Positions 16,665 through 25,687 are shown, counted from the first letter of the stretch. The stretch: DNA of 64,000 nt from Candidatus Heimdallarchaeota archaeon LC_2 (GCA_001940725.1 MDVR01000006.1:88090-152089), one strand, 5' to 3'. The notes: generated by a model not told the origin, from the sequence alone. Made by a program: numbers and translations.

Positions 16665-17855
16665 ATGAGTTCAGATGTGGCAATAGTTGGAGCAGGCGTA
16701 ACACGATTTGGAAAAAGGGACGATGTTTCATACAGAGAATTGATGGCGGAGGCTGTAGTTGAAGCATTGAAATCCACAAATGGAGAATTGGTTCCAGAAA
16801 ATATTGAAGGATTATTTGTTGCTGCAGGACAACCCGAATTATTAGTTGATCAAGCACATGTTGGTAATTTAGCAACTCAGGTAGTTGGAATTCAACCTAA
16901 AATTGTCTCAAGAGTAGAAATGGCTTGTTCCAGTGGATCTACGGCTCTAAGAAATGGTTGGGCAGCCATAGCTTCAGGTATCGCAGATACTGTGTTATTG
17001 ATAGGACTGGAGAAGATGACAGGTGATATGAAAGTTGCATCCCGAGGTTTATGTCTGGTTCCAGATGTAGAAAACGAAGCGATTCATGGTATTACTGCAT
17101 ATTCGGGATTCGCTCTAGCTGCACATGAGCACATGCAGAAATATGGAACTACGAAAGAACAAATGTCGATGGTAGCTGTTAAAAATCACTCAAATGCTGC
17201 TAAGAATCCAAAAGCTCAGTTTCATCGTATGGGTGAGATTACTATTGAAAAAGCCTTGAATTCTAAAATTGTCTCCGAGCCATTTAATCTATTTGATTGC
17301 TCTCCGATAACAGATGGAGCCAGTGCAGTAATAATCACCAAAGCTGAAAACGCTAGAAAATACACAGATCAACCAATTCATATTCTAGGAGCGGGTCAAA
17401 GTATAGAACCTTCTATTGGCGTTTCCAATATGCCTTCGATTACAGAGTGGCATGCACTAAAACGAGCTGCCAAAACTGCTTATGAAATGGCAAATGTAAC
17501 GCCAAAAGATATTAACCTTGCAGAAACTCATGATTGTTTCACCATAGCAGAAATTATTGAATATGAAGATTTAGGATTTACAGAAAAAGGGAAAGGAGGA
17601 CAATTCATTGAAGATGGCGAATCTAAAATTGGGGGCAGCCTTCCAGTAAATACCAGTGGTGGATTAAAAGCCAAAGGTCACCCAATAGGAGCCACAGGAC
17701 TTGCACAGATCACAGAAATTACTGAACAATTAAGAGGTCTGTCAGGGGCAAGACAAGTGGCAGATGCAAATATTGGTCTAACTCATAATTTATCTGGATT
17801 TGCGACACATCATGTAGTCCATATTCTTGGAAATCAACCAACAAATGGCAAGTGA
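16665..17855 (+). CDS. Thiolase family protein (acetyl-CoA acetyltransferase, archaeal/SCP-x type)
   Basis: The 396-residue enzyme carries the nucleophilic Cys in RVEMACSSGSTALRNG, the HDCFTIAE motif and the C-terminal KAKGHPIGATG with its catalytic His. It belongs to the archaeal/SCP-x-like thiolases that condense or cleave acyl-CoA, commonly forming acetoacetyl-CoA for the mevalonate route. Unlike the second thiolase in this window it has no DUF35 partner gene next to it. It starts MSSDVAIVGAG at a clear ATG, and a TauE-type membrane protein follows 121 bp later. Confidence 0.9.
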   Translation: MSSDVAIVGAGVTRFGKRDDVSYRELMAEAVVEALKSTNGELVPENIEGLFVAAGQPELLVDQAHVGNLATQVVGIQPKIVSRVEMACSSGSTALRNGWAAIASGIADTVLLIGLEKMTGDMKVASRGLCLVPDVENEAIHGITAYSGFALAAHEHMQKYGTTKEQMSMVAVKNHSNAAKNPKAQFHRMGEITIEKALNSKIVSEPFNLFDCSPITDGASAVIITKAENARKYTDQPIHILGAGQSIEPSIGVSNMPSITEWHALKRAAKTAYEMANVTPKDINLAETHDCFTIAEIIEYEDLGFTEKGKGGQFIEDGESKIGGSLPVNTSGGLKAKGHPIGATGLAQITEITEQLRGLSGARQVADANIGLTHNLSGFATHHVVHILGNQPTNGK

Positions 17856-17976
17856 AGTAACAGATTAGTTGCAATCTAAAGCAAGTATAATGTAAGTTAA
17901 TTCAATAATATGGATCATCTCAATTAGATTTTTGAATTGTTGAAAATTGACTGAGAATAAGTTGGATTAGGTTTAA

Positions 17977-18813
17977 GTGGTATTCGAGTATTTATTTATG
18001 TTCCCGTTAGCAATAATAGTTGCGACCATTGCTATGGTTCTCGGGATTGGTGGAGCTTTATTATTTTCGCCTATTTTTTTATTATTATTTCCCTTTATTG
18101 GAGTTGATACATTAAGTCCAGCTGATGCCTTTGGAGCTGCTCTATTAACAGAAGTTTTTGGTTTCTCATCTAGATTATATGGTTATAATAAAAGAAAATT
18201 GATTGATTTTAAAACAGCTAAATATTTTATTGTAATCGGCGTACCTGCAGCAATCCTTGGAACTATATTTAAGAGAAGAGTAACTGGAGACATAATAATT
18301 ATTATTTTCGCCTTAATTCTTTTTATATTAGCTGGTTATACCATTTATAATAAAAAGAAAGGCAAACATTTTCATCTAGATTATGCTGGAGAAACCAGAA
18401 AAATAATAGATATTGACGGAAATGAGTATGAGTATATATTTTGTAACCAAAGGGCAGGGGGGTTTTTAACATCGATTGGTGCATTTATAACGGGACTAAT
18501 GTCAGTCGGAATTGGAGAAACAACAACCACAACATTGAGATTGAGATGTAATTTACCAATGAGGGTTGCAAGTGGTACATCCGTATTTGTTGTTACGGTA
18601 GTTGTATTTACTTCAGCTTTAACTGACATCATCCTCATCGGATTAGAAGCTGTTCCATGGGAATTAGTGATGTTTACTATTCCAGGTGTATTAATAGGAG
18701 GCCAAATTGGACCTAAAATTGCCGTGAAAGTGGATTCTGAAATCACTGAAAAATTATTAGTTATTGTATTTCTGGTAATAGGTTCATTAATGGCGTCAAG
18801 TGTTATATTTTGA
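17977..18813 (+). CDS. TauE/SafE family membrane carrier
   Basis: The 278-residue protein has about eight membrane helices arranged in two halves, with PLAIIVATIAMVLGIGGALL opening the first half and FLTSIGAFITGLMSVGIGET opening the second, the typical TauE/SafE (DUF81) repeat. These proteins are proposed exporters of sulfite, sulfoacetate or related organosulfur anions. It starts with GTG at 17977; an in-frame ATG at 17998 would remove seven residues. Substrate is unknown and the neighbours do not settle it. Confidence 0.85.
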   Translation: MVFEYLFMFPLAIIVATIAMVLGIGGALLFSPIFLLLFPFIGVDTLSPADAFGAALLTEVFGFSSRLYGYNKRKLIDFKTAKYFIVIGVPAAILGTIFKRRVTGDIIIIIFALILFILAGYTIYNKKKGKHFHLDYAGETRKIIDIDGNEYEYIFCNQRAGGFLTSIGAFITGLMSVGIGETTTTTLRLRCNLPMRVASGTSVFVVTVVVFTSALTDIILIGLEAVPWELVMFTIPGVLIGGQIGPKIAVKVDSEITEKLLVIVFLVIGSLMASSVIF

Positions 18814-18836
18814 TATCGTTGAAGAGAAATATATTG

Positions 18837-19652
18837 TTAATTTATCAAAAGGACAATTATTCCAAGCATTAAATCTATAGAAGTGGGGATTAACGATATT
18901 AAAATCGAATCAGTCATACTTTTGTTTTTTAAATAATATACACCTGTTGACGAAAAGATTAATCCAGCGATCAACGAGACACTGAATAACCAAGTGAATA
19001 CATTTTCGCTAATTAAATTATCAGTTATGAATAATAAGTATATACTAAGTCCGAAAATTGAACCTGGAAACATTGAAAAAGATCTGATCATGAACGTTTC
19101 AAACAAATATTCTCTTGGCTTTGTTGATCCTTGAATTTTGTAAATCAGGACAATAGGGAACCACCCGAGTGTAATAGCAATAAAATCAAAAAGGAAAGAA
19201 GTGGGATAACCAATACTATAGATTGCACTTCCAGCTAATGAGACCCCCTCTGACCCAAGCAATACAGTCACAATCAAAATAAATGTCCACAAAATTAATG
19301 CTGAGTAACCTAACCAAATATTTGATAAAACTTCTTCAGGGATAACTTCCGCAGATGCATAAGAAATCGAAGGTTTAATTGTCGAGGGATCAATTAAATC
19401 AAAGTGTTCAACAACCACCCTACCTAAATTTGTAATCACGTAAACTCCATGATCTTGTTTTTCAATTAATTCACCCAATATTCGTAAGTGATGATACAAA
19501 GAGCCAGGTTTGAGATTGGTTAATATTATTAATTCTTGATATCTTTGAGGACCCAAATATATTTGTTTTAACATTAAACTTCTATTTTTATTTCTCAAAC
19601 GGTTTTTCATGTCAAATTGATCAAAACCTAGTTGAGATGTCACTAATATCAT
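18837..19652 (-). CDS. Membrane-tethered winged-helix (ArsR-like) regulator
   Basis: The 271-residue protein has an N-terminal winged helix-turn-helix of about 90 residues (KQIYLGPQRYQELIILTNLK, then GSLYHHLRILGELIEKQ and a wing YVITNLGRVVVEHF). After it come about five membrane helices (residues about 110-270). This layout is typical of archaeal one-component regulators that sense a membrane or envelope signal. Its ATG overlaps the stop of the upstream exported-protein gene (ATGA), so the pair is translationally coupled and probably works together, the exported partner sensing outside. That partnership is inference. Confidence 0.78.
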   Translation of the reverse strand: MILVTSQLGFDQFDMKNRLRNKNRSLMLKQIYLGPQRYQELIILTNLKPGSLYHHLRILGELIEKQDHGVYVITNLGRVVVEHFDLIDPSTIKPSISYASAEVIPEEVLSNIWLGYSALILWTFILIVTVLLGSEGVSLAGSAIYSIGYPTSFLFDFIAITLGWFPIVLIYKIQGSTKPREYLFETFMIRSFSMFPGSIFGLSIYLLFITDNLISENVFTWLFSVSLIAGLIFSSTGVYYLKNKSMTDSILISLIPTSIDLMLGIIVLLIN

Positions 19653-20665
19653 TTTGATTTATTTTTGCTTATTAAAATAGTTATTGCTATAATAGAGGTT
19701 AACACAATTGCAATTCCAATTCCTCTTGGGGTTGGTGAGAATACTGCATCCAATAGCTTATCAACAGATTGTAAGTCAAATAAGTTAATGAGCTCAAGAT
19801 CCGCTGAGTCTATTGAAGTCTGTTCAACACCTATTGATGGATCATAGGTTATAATCTCACCTTGAACAAATGACAAAGATAACGATTTGTTAAAATTAGT
19901 AGCTAGTACATCTATATTGTTACCATCAGCCATAGCATTTTGATCCCATCTAAAGAACATTGGTAGTCTTGGATGGGTTTCTGATATTCTTCTAGTACCA
20001 AATTCATTTGGATGTTCAGTGGAATTTCCAAATCTTTCTCTTATTATATGCATAGAGCCGATTGTTAAATCATGTAAAACTGCTAAACTTGAAGTTGGTG
20101 ATAGATAATCATATTCAATTATTAATGACCATTTCCAATCGTGTGGCATATTGTCTGTGCTATTAATTTCAATGATCATTTGAAATGAATTATCAATGGA
20201 AGTAATTATGTAGATAACTTCATCTCCAGACTCCATAATAACTACATCATTTAGATTAGTAGAGTCTAATACAAAACCACCTAAAATTATATCATCAGAA
20301 GTTAGACCATCATTTGTCAAATCTTCAAATTCAACCAATTCAGTTAGTGATACTGATATTTGGTTTTGAAAATCTTTTAGTGTAACATTCCTATTTAGTT
20401 CTATTCTCTCAATAACTGCATCTATTGGTTTAATTGATAATTCAAGAACTATCGCATCTTCAACGATTACTGTTCCAGAAACATTCACAGCCTGTGAAAC
20501 ACCATCAAATCCATGATCATGGTGACGATTTGCTGGAGGTCGTCTATCTGGCATATCCCTATTAGGCATATCTCCGGATTGAGCTGAAGCAATTGAAGTC
20601 CATGCAAGCCAAACGGCAAACATTAAAGTCAAAGTAAATAGCAAGCGTTTTTTCATTCGTGCCAT
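19649..20665 (-). CDS. Exported, membrane-anchored protein coupled to a membrane HTH regulator
   Basis: The 338-residue protein has an N-terminal signal (KKRLLFTLTLMFAVWLAW then SIASAQSG), a His/Asp/Pro-rich segment just after it (PANRHHDHGFD), a long extracellular beta-rich region, and a C-terminal membrane helix (GIGIAIVLTSIIAITIL) ending in a short basic tail. No known domain is recognised. The 4-bp overlap with the membrane-tethered winged-helix gene suggests a sensor/regulator couple. The histidines near the mature N terminus could bind metal. Confidence 0.7.
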   Translation of the reverse strand: MARMKKRLLFTLTLMFAVWLAWTSIASAQSGDMPNRDMPDRRPPANRHHDHGFDGVSQAVNVSGTVIVEDAIVLELSIKPIDAVIERIELNRNVTLKDFQNQISVSLTELVEFEDLTNDGLTSDDIILGGFVLDSTNLNDVVIMESGDEVIYIITSIDNSFQMIIEINSTDNMPHDWKWSLIIEYDYLSPTSSLAVLHDLTIGSMHIIRERFGNSTEHPNEFGTRRISETHPRLPMFFRWDQNAMADGNNIDVLATNFNKSLSLSFVQGEIITYDPSIGVEQTSIDSADLELINLFDLQSVDKLLDAVFSPTPRGIGIAIVLTSIIAITILISKNKSK

Positions 20666-20750
20666 ATATAATTATTAGTCATTATTATTAAGTAACATTG
20701 AGCTAAAATAAAACTCAAATTTGTATTCTTGATCAAAACCAACAGTTATT

Positions 20751-21041
20751 TCATGCAAAATCGTATTGACTTTGATAATGATTCCAAGAAGTATCTATAT
20801 CTTTGGAGATTAAATCTTGTTTTTTAATTCTAGTGTATTTTTTAATTTCTAACTCTCTCCTCATTGCTTTGGATCGATCTTCAAATTTTTCTTCATGAAC
20901 TAAATTAAAAGGTAATCGAGATCTGACATATTTCGATCCTCGCTTTTCTGCATGTTGATGCAATCGATTATTGAGATCCTTTGTATAGCCTGTATAGTAT
21001 GATCCATCTGAGAGTTGTAAAATATAAACTGAATAATTCAC
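20751..21041 (-). CDS. GIY-YIG nuclease domain protein (YhbQ/UPF0213-like)
   Basis: The 96-residue protein is a minimal GIY-YIG domain: YSVYILQLSDGSYYTGYT supplies the VYIL and YTGYT strands, followed by RLHQHAEKRGSKYVRSRLPF with the conserved Arg and His, and a Glu in RRELEIKK. Stand-alone members of this size have been linked to DNA processing. The core catalytic residues seem present. The larger frame seen at 20968-21225 on the same strand is only a shadow. Confidence 0.88.
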   Translation of the reverse strand: MNYSVYILQLSDGSYYTGYTKDLNNRLHQHAEKRGSKYVRSRLPFNLVHEEKFEDRSKAMRRELEIKKYTRIKKQDLISKDIDTSWNHYQSQYDFA

Positions 21042-21242
21042 AAGATATAATTACTATGGTTGTATTTAAAGATAAATAATATCTGGGTATTTTGAAATGG
21101 ATGTAAAGATTGGACAATTGATGATTATACATATCTGGTAAAATTTCATTTATCAAATTTATTTTCCAAATCAACCTTAGGAAACAATTTGCATTATTTC
21201 TAACATAATTACTTTTTTGATTCAAAAGACAATTTTATACAA

Positions 21243-21263
21243 ATACTATAAGTAATATAGTAT
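21243..21263. promoter_or_regulatory. Inverted repeat overlapping the start of the corrinoid operon
   Basis: ATACTATA and TATAGTAT form a perfect 8-bp inverted repeat separated by AGTAA, and the last bases run into the ATG at 21262. A TATA-like TTTATAC lies at about 21234-21240, roughly 25 bp before the ATG, which would give a leaderless or near-leaderless transcript. A protein bound here would cover the transcription start, so it is a plausible operator. Low sequence complexity makes chance possible. Confidence 0.35.
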
Positions 21264-21909
21264 GCAAATATTCCAACAAATTTCCAAAGCCTTGGTGGAA
21301 GGAGAAGCAGATCTCACAATAAAACTGGTTCAAAAATGTATAAATGATAAGATAGATGTTAATCTAATTATTGATGAAGGTCTAGCAGTTGGAATTAAAC
21401 AAGCTGGTGATTATTTTGAAGAAGGGGAATTCTTTCTACCTGAACTGATGCAAGGTGCTGAAATAATGAAATCTGCGATGGATCTACTTAGACCTTTGAT
21501 CATAGAACAAAAGGGAGATAAGCCTCAAACAAAAGGTACAGTCGTTATTGGTACTGTTTCTGGTGATATTCATGATATCGGTAAAACATTAGTCGGCTCA
21601 ATGCTTACTGCATCTGGATTTGAAGTGAAGGATCTTGGTGCAGATGTTTCAATTGATCGCTTTATTGAAACTGCAGAAGAATTAAAAGCGGATTTTATTT
21701 GCTTATCTGCCTTATTGACAACTACAATGCTGATTCAACGAGATTTAATACAAGAACTTGAGAATCGCAATCTTAGAGATAAATATATCGTATTTGTTGG
21801 AGGAGCACCAATTAATCAAAAATGGGCTAATGAAATCAATGCGAATAGATATGCTGAGAATGCTGTTGCCGCTGTGAAATTGGCGACTGAATTAATTCAG
21901 AATGGATAA
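21262..21909 (+). CDS. Corrinoid (B12-binding) methyl-carrier protein, MtbC/MttC-like
   Basis: The 215-residue protein has the helical cap (residues about 1-85) and the Rossmann B12 domain with the cobalt-ligand motif SGDIHDIGKTLVGSML (DxHxxG), plus SALLTTTM and GGAPIN for cofactor binding. Such proteins carry a methyl group on cobalt between two methyltransferases. The next genes encode a homocysteine methyltransferase, an activation-type protein and an MttB-family methyltransferase, so it is likely the shared carrier. It is the first gene of the operon and overlaps an inverted repeat at its start. Confidence 0.9.
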   Translation: MQIFQQISKALVEGEADLTIKLVQKCINDKIDVNLIIDEGLAVGIKQAGDYFEEGEFFLPELMQGAEIMKSAMDLLRPLIIEQKGDKPQTKGTVVIGTVSGDIHDIGKTLVGSMLTASGFEVKDLGADVSIDRFIETAEELKADFICLSALLTTTMLIQRDLIQELENRNLRDKYIVFVGGAPINQKWANEINANRYAENAVAAVKLATELIQNG

Positions 21910-21929
21910 TTGGAATTTCAAGGTGAATT

Positions 21930-22820
21930 ATGAGATCCAATTTTATTGATTTTGTTAAAAACTGTCAGCCAGTCATCTTTGATGGAGGAATGGGTACAAT
22001 GCTGATGAAGAACGGAATGAGTGCAGATGATGTTCCTGAATTATGGAATATTGAAAAGAGTGATCTAGTTCAATCAATACATAAACAATATTTTGATGCA
22101 GGGGCAAATGTAGTTTTAACAAATTCCTTTGGTGGATCTGGTCTTAAATTAAAAACGAAGGATTTAGATACCAAAGTTAAGATAATTAATGAAACAGCTG
22201 TTGAGAATGTAAACACGATTCGTCCTAAATCTGGATATATAGCAGGAGATATAGGTCCAAGCGGATTGTTTCTGCCCCCTGTTGGTAATTGTTCGGAAAA
22301 AGTGTACTTCAACACTTTTCATGAACAAGCTTCTTCACTTATTGCAGCAGGTGTAGATCTCATTGTAATTGAAACAATGTACGATCTGCGCGAAATGGTG
22401 CAAGCAGTTAAAGCAGTAAGAAATATTCATGATTCGATCCCAATAATTGCATCTATGACATTTGACAAGAAAAAACGAGGATTTTTTACCATAATGGGTG
22501 ATTCGCCTGAGAAATCGTTCAAGCGACTCGCGCGATCCGGAGTCGATATTGTCGGGGCAAATTGCACATTGGTAAGTTCAGATATGATTGAGTTGTGTGA
22601 GATCGCTGTAAATCTGACAGATCTTCCACTGATTTTTCAACCCAACGCAGGACAACCACAGATTTCAAGAAAGGATGATAATTTAACTTACTCTCAAACA
22701 CCAAAAGAGTTTGCCAATGATATGATTCACATGATTGAGTTGGGCGCGGCTATCGTTGGTGGCTGTTGTGGAACCACCCCTGATTTCACAAAAGAACTTT
22801 CCTCGAGGTTATTAAAATGA
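21930..22820 (+). CDS. Homocysteine S-methyltransferase domain protein (MetH N-domain-like)
   Basis: The 296-residue protein matches the Hcy-binding module of cobalamin methionine synthase: VIFDGGMGTMLMKNGM at the start, VLTNSFGG, and the zinc cysteines in GANCTL and GGCCGTTP. It lacks the folate-binding and B12 modules, which makes it dependent on a separate corrinoid protein, the product of the gene 20 bp upstream. The start at 21930 has a Shine-Dalgarno AAGGTGA three bases before ATG. The likely reaction is methyl transfer from methyl-cobalamin to homocysteine to make methionine; another thiol acceptor cannot be excluded. Confidence 0.88.
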   Translation: MRSNFIDFVKNCQPVIFDGGMGTMLMKNGMSADDVPELWNIEKSDLVQSIHKQYFDAGANVVLTNSFGGSGLKLKTKDLDTKVKIINETAVENVNTIRPKSGYIAGDIGPSGLFLPPVGNCSEKVYFNTFHEQASSLIAAGVDLIVIETMYDLREMVQAVKAVRNIHDSIPIIASMTFDKKKRGFFTIMGDSPEKSFKRLARSGVDIVGANCTLVSSDMIELCEIAVNLTDLPLIFQPNAGQPQISRKDDNLTYSQTPKEFANDMIHMIELGAAIVGGCCGTTPDFTKELSSRLLK

Positions 22821-23455
22821 TAATAAATTTCGATTCAGACTTGCCGATCGATATTGGAAGTATAACAAAAATATTATCGGGAGGTCGAAAAACATCCGGT
22901 CTTTCGCAAAAATCCTTAGATCAAGTCACGATATTGTCTAAAACTGCAAAAAAGCTCTTTCATCCTCGGGTAGTATATGACATATTTGATAAAAACGAAT
23001 TACCACCTTTACCCTATTTCAAAGAAGCAGATCAAGTTGCCTTATCTGTTTGTACTATTGGTGAAGAACTCCCTAACAAGGTAGTATCATTATTCAAAGA
23101 GGGGAAATTAGTTGAGGGGACAATTTTAGATGCAATTGGTTCTATTGCAGCAGATGCATTAGCTGATAAAATAAATGCAAAAATAAATGAATTTGCATCG
23201 AAAAATTCGCTCCAAACAACTTTGCGCTATAGTCCAGGTTATTGTAGTTGGGCTCTTAATGGTCAATCTGTAATTTTTGATTTATTATCGGTAGATTCAA
23301 TTAAGGTTACGTTAACAGAGTCTTGTTTGATGGTACCTGTAAAATCTGTTTCCTTTGCAGTTAATATTGGATTAAATGTGAGTAAATCGAATTGGGAGAA
23401 TCGGTGTAGAACGTGCAGAAAGATCTGCGGATACAGGAGATATGATTATGAGTAA
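22817..23455 (+). CDS. MetH activation-domain-like protein
   Basis: The 212-residue protein resembles the AdoMet-binding reactivation domain of methionine synthase: TLRYSPGYCSWALNGQ (matching RPAPGYPACPDH) and LTESCLMVPVKSVSF (matching the TESxAMxPxASVSG strand). A C-terminal cluster CRTCRKICGYR adds cysteines not found in the MetH domain and could bind a metal or cluster. Its role is likely reductive remethylation of oxidised cobalt on the neighbouring corrinoid protein. It overlaps the upstream gene by 4 bp and the downstream gene by 8 bp, so the operon is tightly coupled. Confidence 0.8.
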   Translation: MIINFDSDLPIDIGSITKILSGGRKTSGLSQKSLDQVTILSKTAKKLFHPRVVYDIFDKNELPPLPYFKEADQVALSVCTIGEELPNKVVSLFKEGKLVEGTILDAIGSIAADALADKINAKINEFASKNSLQTTLRYSPGYCSWALNGQSVIFDLLSVDSIKVTLTESCLMVPVKSVSFAVNIGLNVSKSNWENRCRTCRKICGYRRYDYE

Positions 23456-24902
23456 AAGACCTAAATTAAAAATATTAGAAGATGAATTAGTAAACGAGGT
23501 AATTGTTGAAGCAAAAGATATTCTAGAAACATTAGGAGTGATTGTGGAAAATCAAGAAGGACTTGACTTATTTGCTAAAGAAGGCATTGTTGAAAATGAA
23601 AGAGGACGAATACTCATTCCAGCGGATCTAGTTGACAAGTGTTTATCCTATGCCCCAAAGTCAATCAAATTATATAATAGAGAAGGAAAATTAGCTGTTA
23701 ATTTGGAGGGTGATAACATATGTTTTGATCCAGGTTCAACGGCTTTGAATATTTTAGATTATGAGACTAACGATTTCAGACTTCCAATAACATCTGATTA
23801 TGTAAAATATGCTAGGATCACAGATCAATTAGAACATATTGGAGCTCAGAGTACTTCAATGATATGTTCTGATGTACCAAAAGAGATTGCAGATGCATAC
23901 AGGCTCTATCTCTCTTTAGTAAATTGTAGAAAGCCTATCGTGACTGGAACTTTCAAAAAAGAATCATTTGATATAATGAAAGAGATGTTGATTATAATTA
24001 GAGGTGATGAAGAAAAACTCAGAGAAAAACCATTGGCAATCTTTGACAACTGTCCTTCACCACCACTCAGGATAGCGGATCTAGGTTGTCAAAGTATCAT
24101 AGATTCAGCACTTGCAGGAATACCTTCAGAAATAATATCTATGCCGATGATGGGCGCTAACTCCCCCGCAAGTATTTTCGGGGCGGTGGTTCAACATGCT
24201 GCCGAAACTATTTCTGGTATTGTTATATCCCAACTCACATCCAAAGGAGCACCCGTTATTTGGGGTGGATCTCCATCAGTATTCGATCTGCGTAAAGGAA
24301 CTACACCCATGGGAGCAATAGAAACCCATATGATTGATTCAGCATATGCACAAGTAGCCAAGTCATTCCAATTACCTACTCATGCATACATGGGATTAAG
24401 TGATTCGAAAGTTTTGGACATTCAAGCAGGATTTGAAACCGGTATAGGGGCAATAATTGCTGCATTATCCGGAATTAATATGATAAGTGGACCGGGTATG
24501 ATGGATTTTGAATCCAGTTTCTCTCTTGAGAAATTAGTTATTGATAACGATATATGTGGCATGGCATTACGATTAATAAACGGAATTACAAATTATGAGG
24601 AAATTATAACTAAAGAATTACTTGATCAATATGAAACCAAAAAGCAATTGTTATCTCATCCAACAACTCGGAGTCTCTACAAAAGAGAATTTTACTTTCC
24701 AAGTAAAGTGGTTGATCGAGCAACAAGAGATGAAAGTTTAAGATCCAAAACAACGGCTAAACAGCGTGCACATAATATTGTGGAGCAAATGCTTGAATCT
24801 CCACAAAATTATCCTATCGCCGATGATCAAAATAAGCAATTGGCACAATTAATGAGTTATAACTTGAAAAATTTTGGATTACAACAGTTACCAATTCATT
24901 GA
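23448..24902 (+). CDS. MttB-superfamily methyltransferase without pyrrolysine
   Basis: The product (about 484 residues) belongs to the trimethylamine methyltransferase superfamily: VIVEAKDILETLGVIVENQE, FDPGSTALNILD and the C-terminal ISGPGMMDFE region. The frame is open throughout with no internal amber codon, so it is a non-pyrrolysine member, like the glycine betaine (MtgB), proline betaine or carnitine enzymes. It should demethylate a quaternary amine and load the methyl group onto the corrinoid protein. The ATG at 23448 has GGAG eight bases upstream and is preferred over the ATG at 23442. Substrate is not deducible by eye. Confidence 0.87.
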   Translation: MSKRPKLKILEDELVNEVIVEAKDILETLGVIVENQEGLDLFAKEGIVENERGRILIPADLVDKCLSYAPKSIKLYNREGKLAVNLEGDNICFDPGSTALNILDYETNDFRLPITSDYVKYARITDQLEHIGAQSTSMICSDVPKEIADAYRLYLSLVNCRKPIVTGTFKKESFDIMKEMLIIIRGDEEKLREKPLAIFDNCPSPPLRIADLGCQSIIDSALAGIPSEIISMPMMGANSPASIFGAVVQHAAETISGIVISQLTSKGAPVIWGGSPSVFDLRKGTTPMGAIETHMIDSAYAQVAKSFQLPTHAYMGLSDSKVLDIQAGFETGIGAIIAALSGINMISGPGMMDFESSFSLEKLVIDNDICGMALRLINGITNYEEIITKELLDQYETKKQLLSHPTTRSLYKREFYFPSKVVDRATRDESLRSKTTAKQRAHNIVEQMLESPQNYPIADDQNKQLAQLMSYNLKNFGLQQLPIH

Positions 24903-25041
24903 CAAATGTAGAACCGGTTCTCGTTTGATACTTGCAATTAAATCTTTAAAGATACTCTAATATATTTCAGGTCAAAATTATTCATTAATTATTGTTTGAA
25001 AATCTAAATTAATTAATCCTAATTAAAATCTAAAAATATAG

Positions 25042-25584
25042 ATGAGTATATCTGATAAAAGATTTAAATCAACAAAAAAGATTGATTTTATCTTTGAATT
25101 CTTTCCAGACCAATTGGAGATTAAACCAGATGAATATGAAAAATTAAATTCAACGATTATTCAAATTTTGGAAAAGGAAAATTCAATAAGAGGGTTGTCA
25201 ATAGTATCAATTCACGGAACACAACCATTTGCGATTGCTAAGTCAAAGGAAGAATTCCAAAAACTTAGTGAAATAAGTTCAGTTGTAGAAGCTTTAAACC
25301 CTCAAGAATTTTTTCAACAAATCAGCGATGAAATAGAATACAGAGGATTAGGTCACTTAACTTTTGATGATTTTGATATATATTTTACAAGAATAAATGA
25401 TTCATTTGCCGTTGCACTGCATTTAAGTGATATTAAACTTCAAGTTTTCAAAGCTGCAGAACAACTAATAACCAAAATCAAAGAAACATTTTTAGATGTT
25501 TCTCTCAAACCAAGCTCTAAATTTACAATGAATGATATTAAATCGATTATGGAAAGCAAAATTGATCCTGCAAAAGATGATTAA
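25042..25584 (+). CDS. Roadblock/LC7-like protein (tentative)
   Basis: The 180-residue protein has an alpha/beta pattern reminiscent of roadblock/LC7 domains: IRGLSIVSIHGTQPFAIAKS near residues 53-72 (like the GVLVVDxDGxPIA strand pair), a helix, then LTFDDFDIYFTRINDSFAV and ALHLSDIKLQVFKAAEQL. It has no membrane segment. Such domains regulate or scaffold small GTPases. A Ras-like GTPase lies 2 kb downstream and another related-looking protein follows at 25688. The fold call is by pattern only and moderate; the protein could be an unrelated cytosolic alpha/beta protein. Confidence 0.5.
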   Translation: MSISDKRFKSTKKIDFIFEFFPDQLEIKPDEYEKLNSTIIQILEKENSIRGLSIVSIHGTQPFAIAKSKEEFQKLSEISSVVEALNPQEFFQQISDEIEYRGLGHLTFDDFDIYFTRINDSFAVALHLSDIKLQVFKAAEQLITKIKETFLDVSLKPSSKFTMNDIKSIMESKIDPAKDD

Positions 25585-25687
25585 TCTATGTGACAGAGTT
25601 CTGCAAATAATTGGGTTTTTCATTTTTTGATTGATCATAACTGTCTAGTAGAAGTTATAAAATGGCTTGAAGTAACTATTTTATAGC

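Noticed and set aside
20968..21225. 85-codon minus-strand frame beside the GIY-YIG gene
   Set aside because: It overlaps the GIY-YIG gene in another frame and its composition (Ile/Tyr/Leu runs from AT-rich DNA) is not protein-like.
23442..24902. Pyrrolysine-containing trimethylamine methyltransferase
   Set aside because: The frame has no internal amber codon, and the protein is continuous over the site where Pyl would be.
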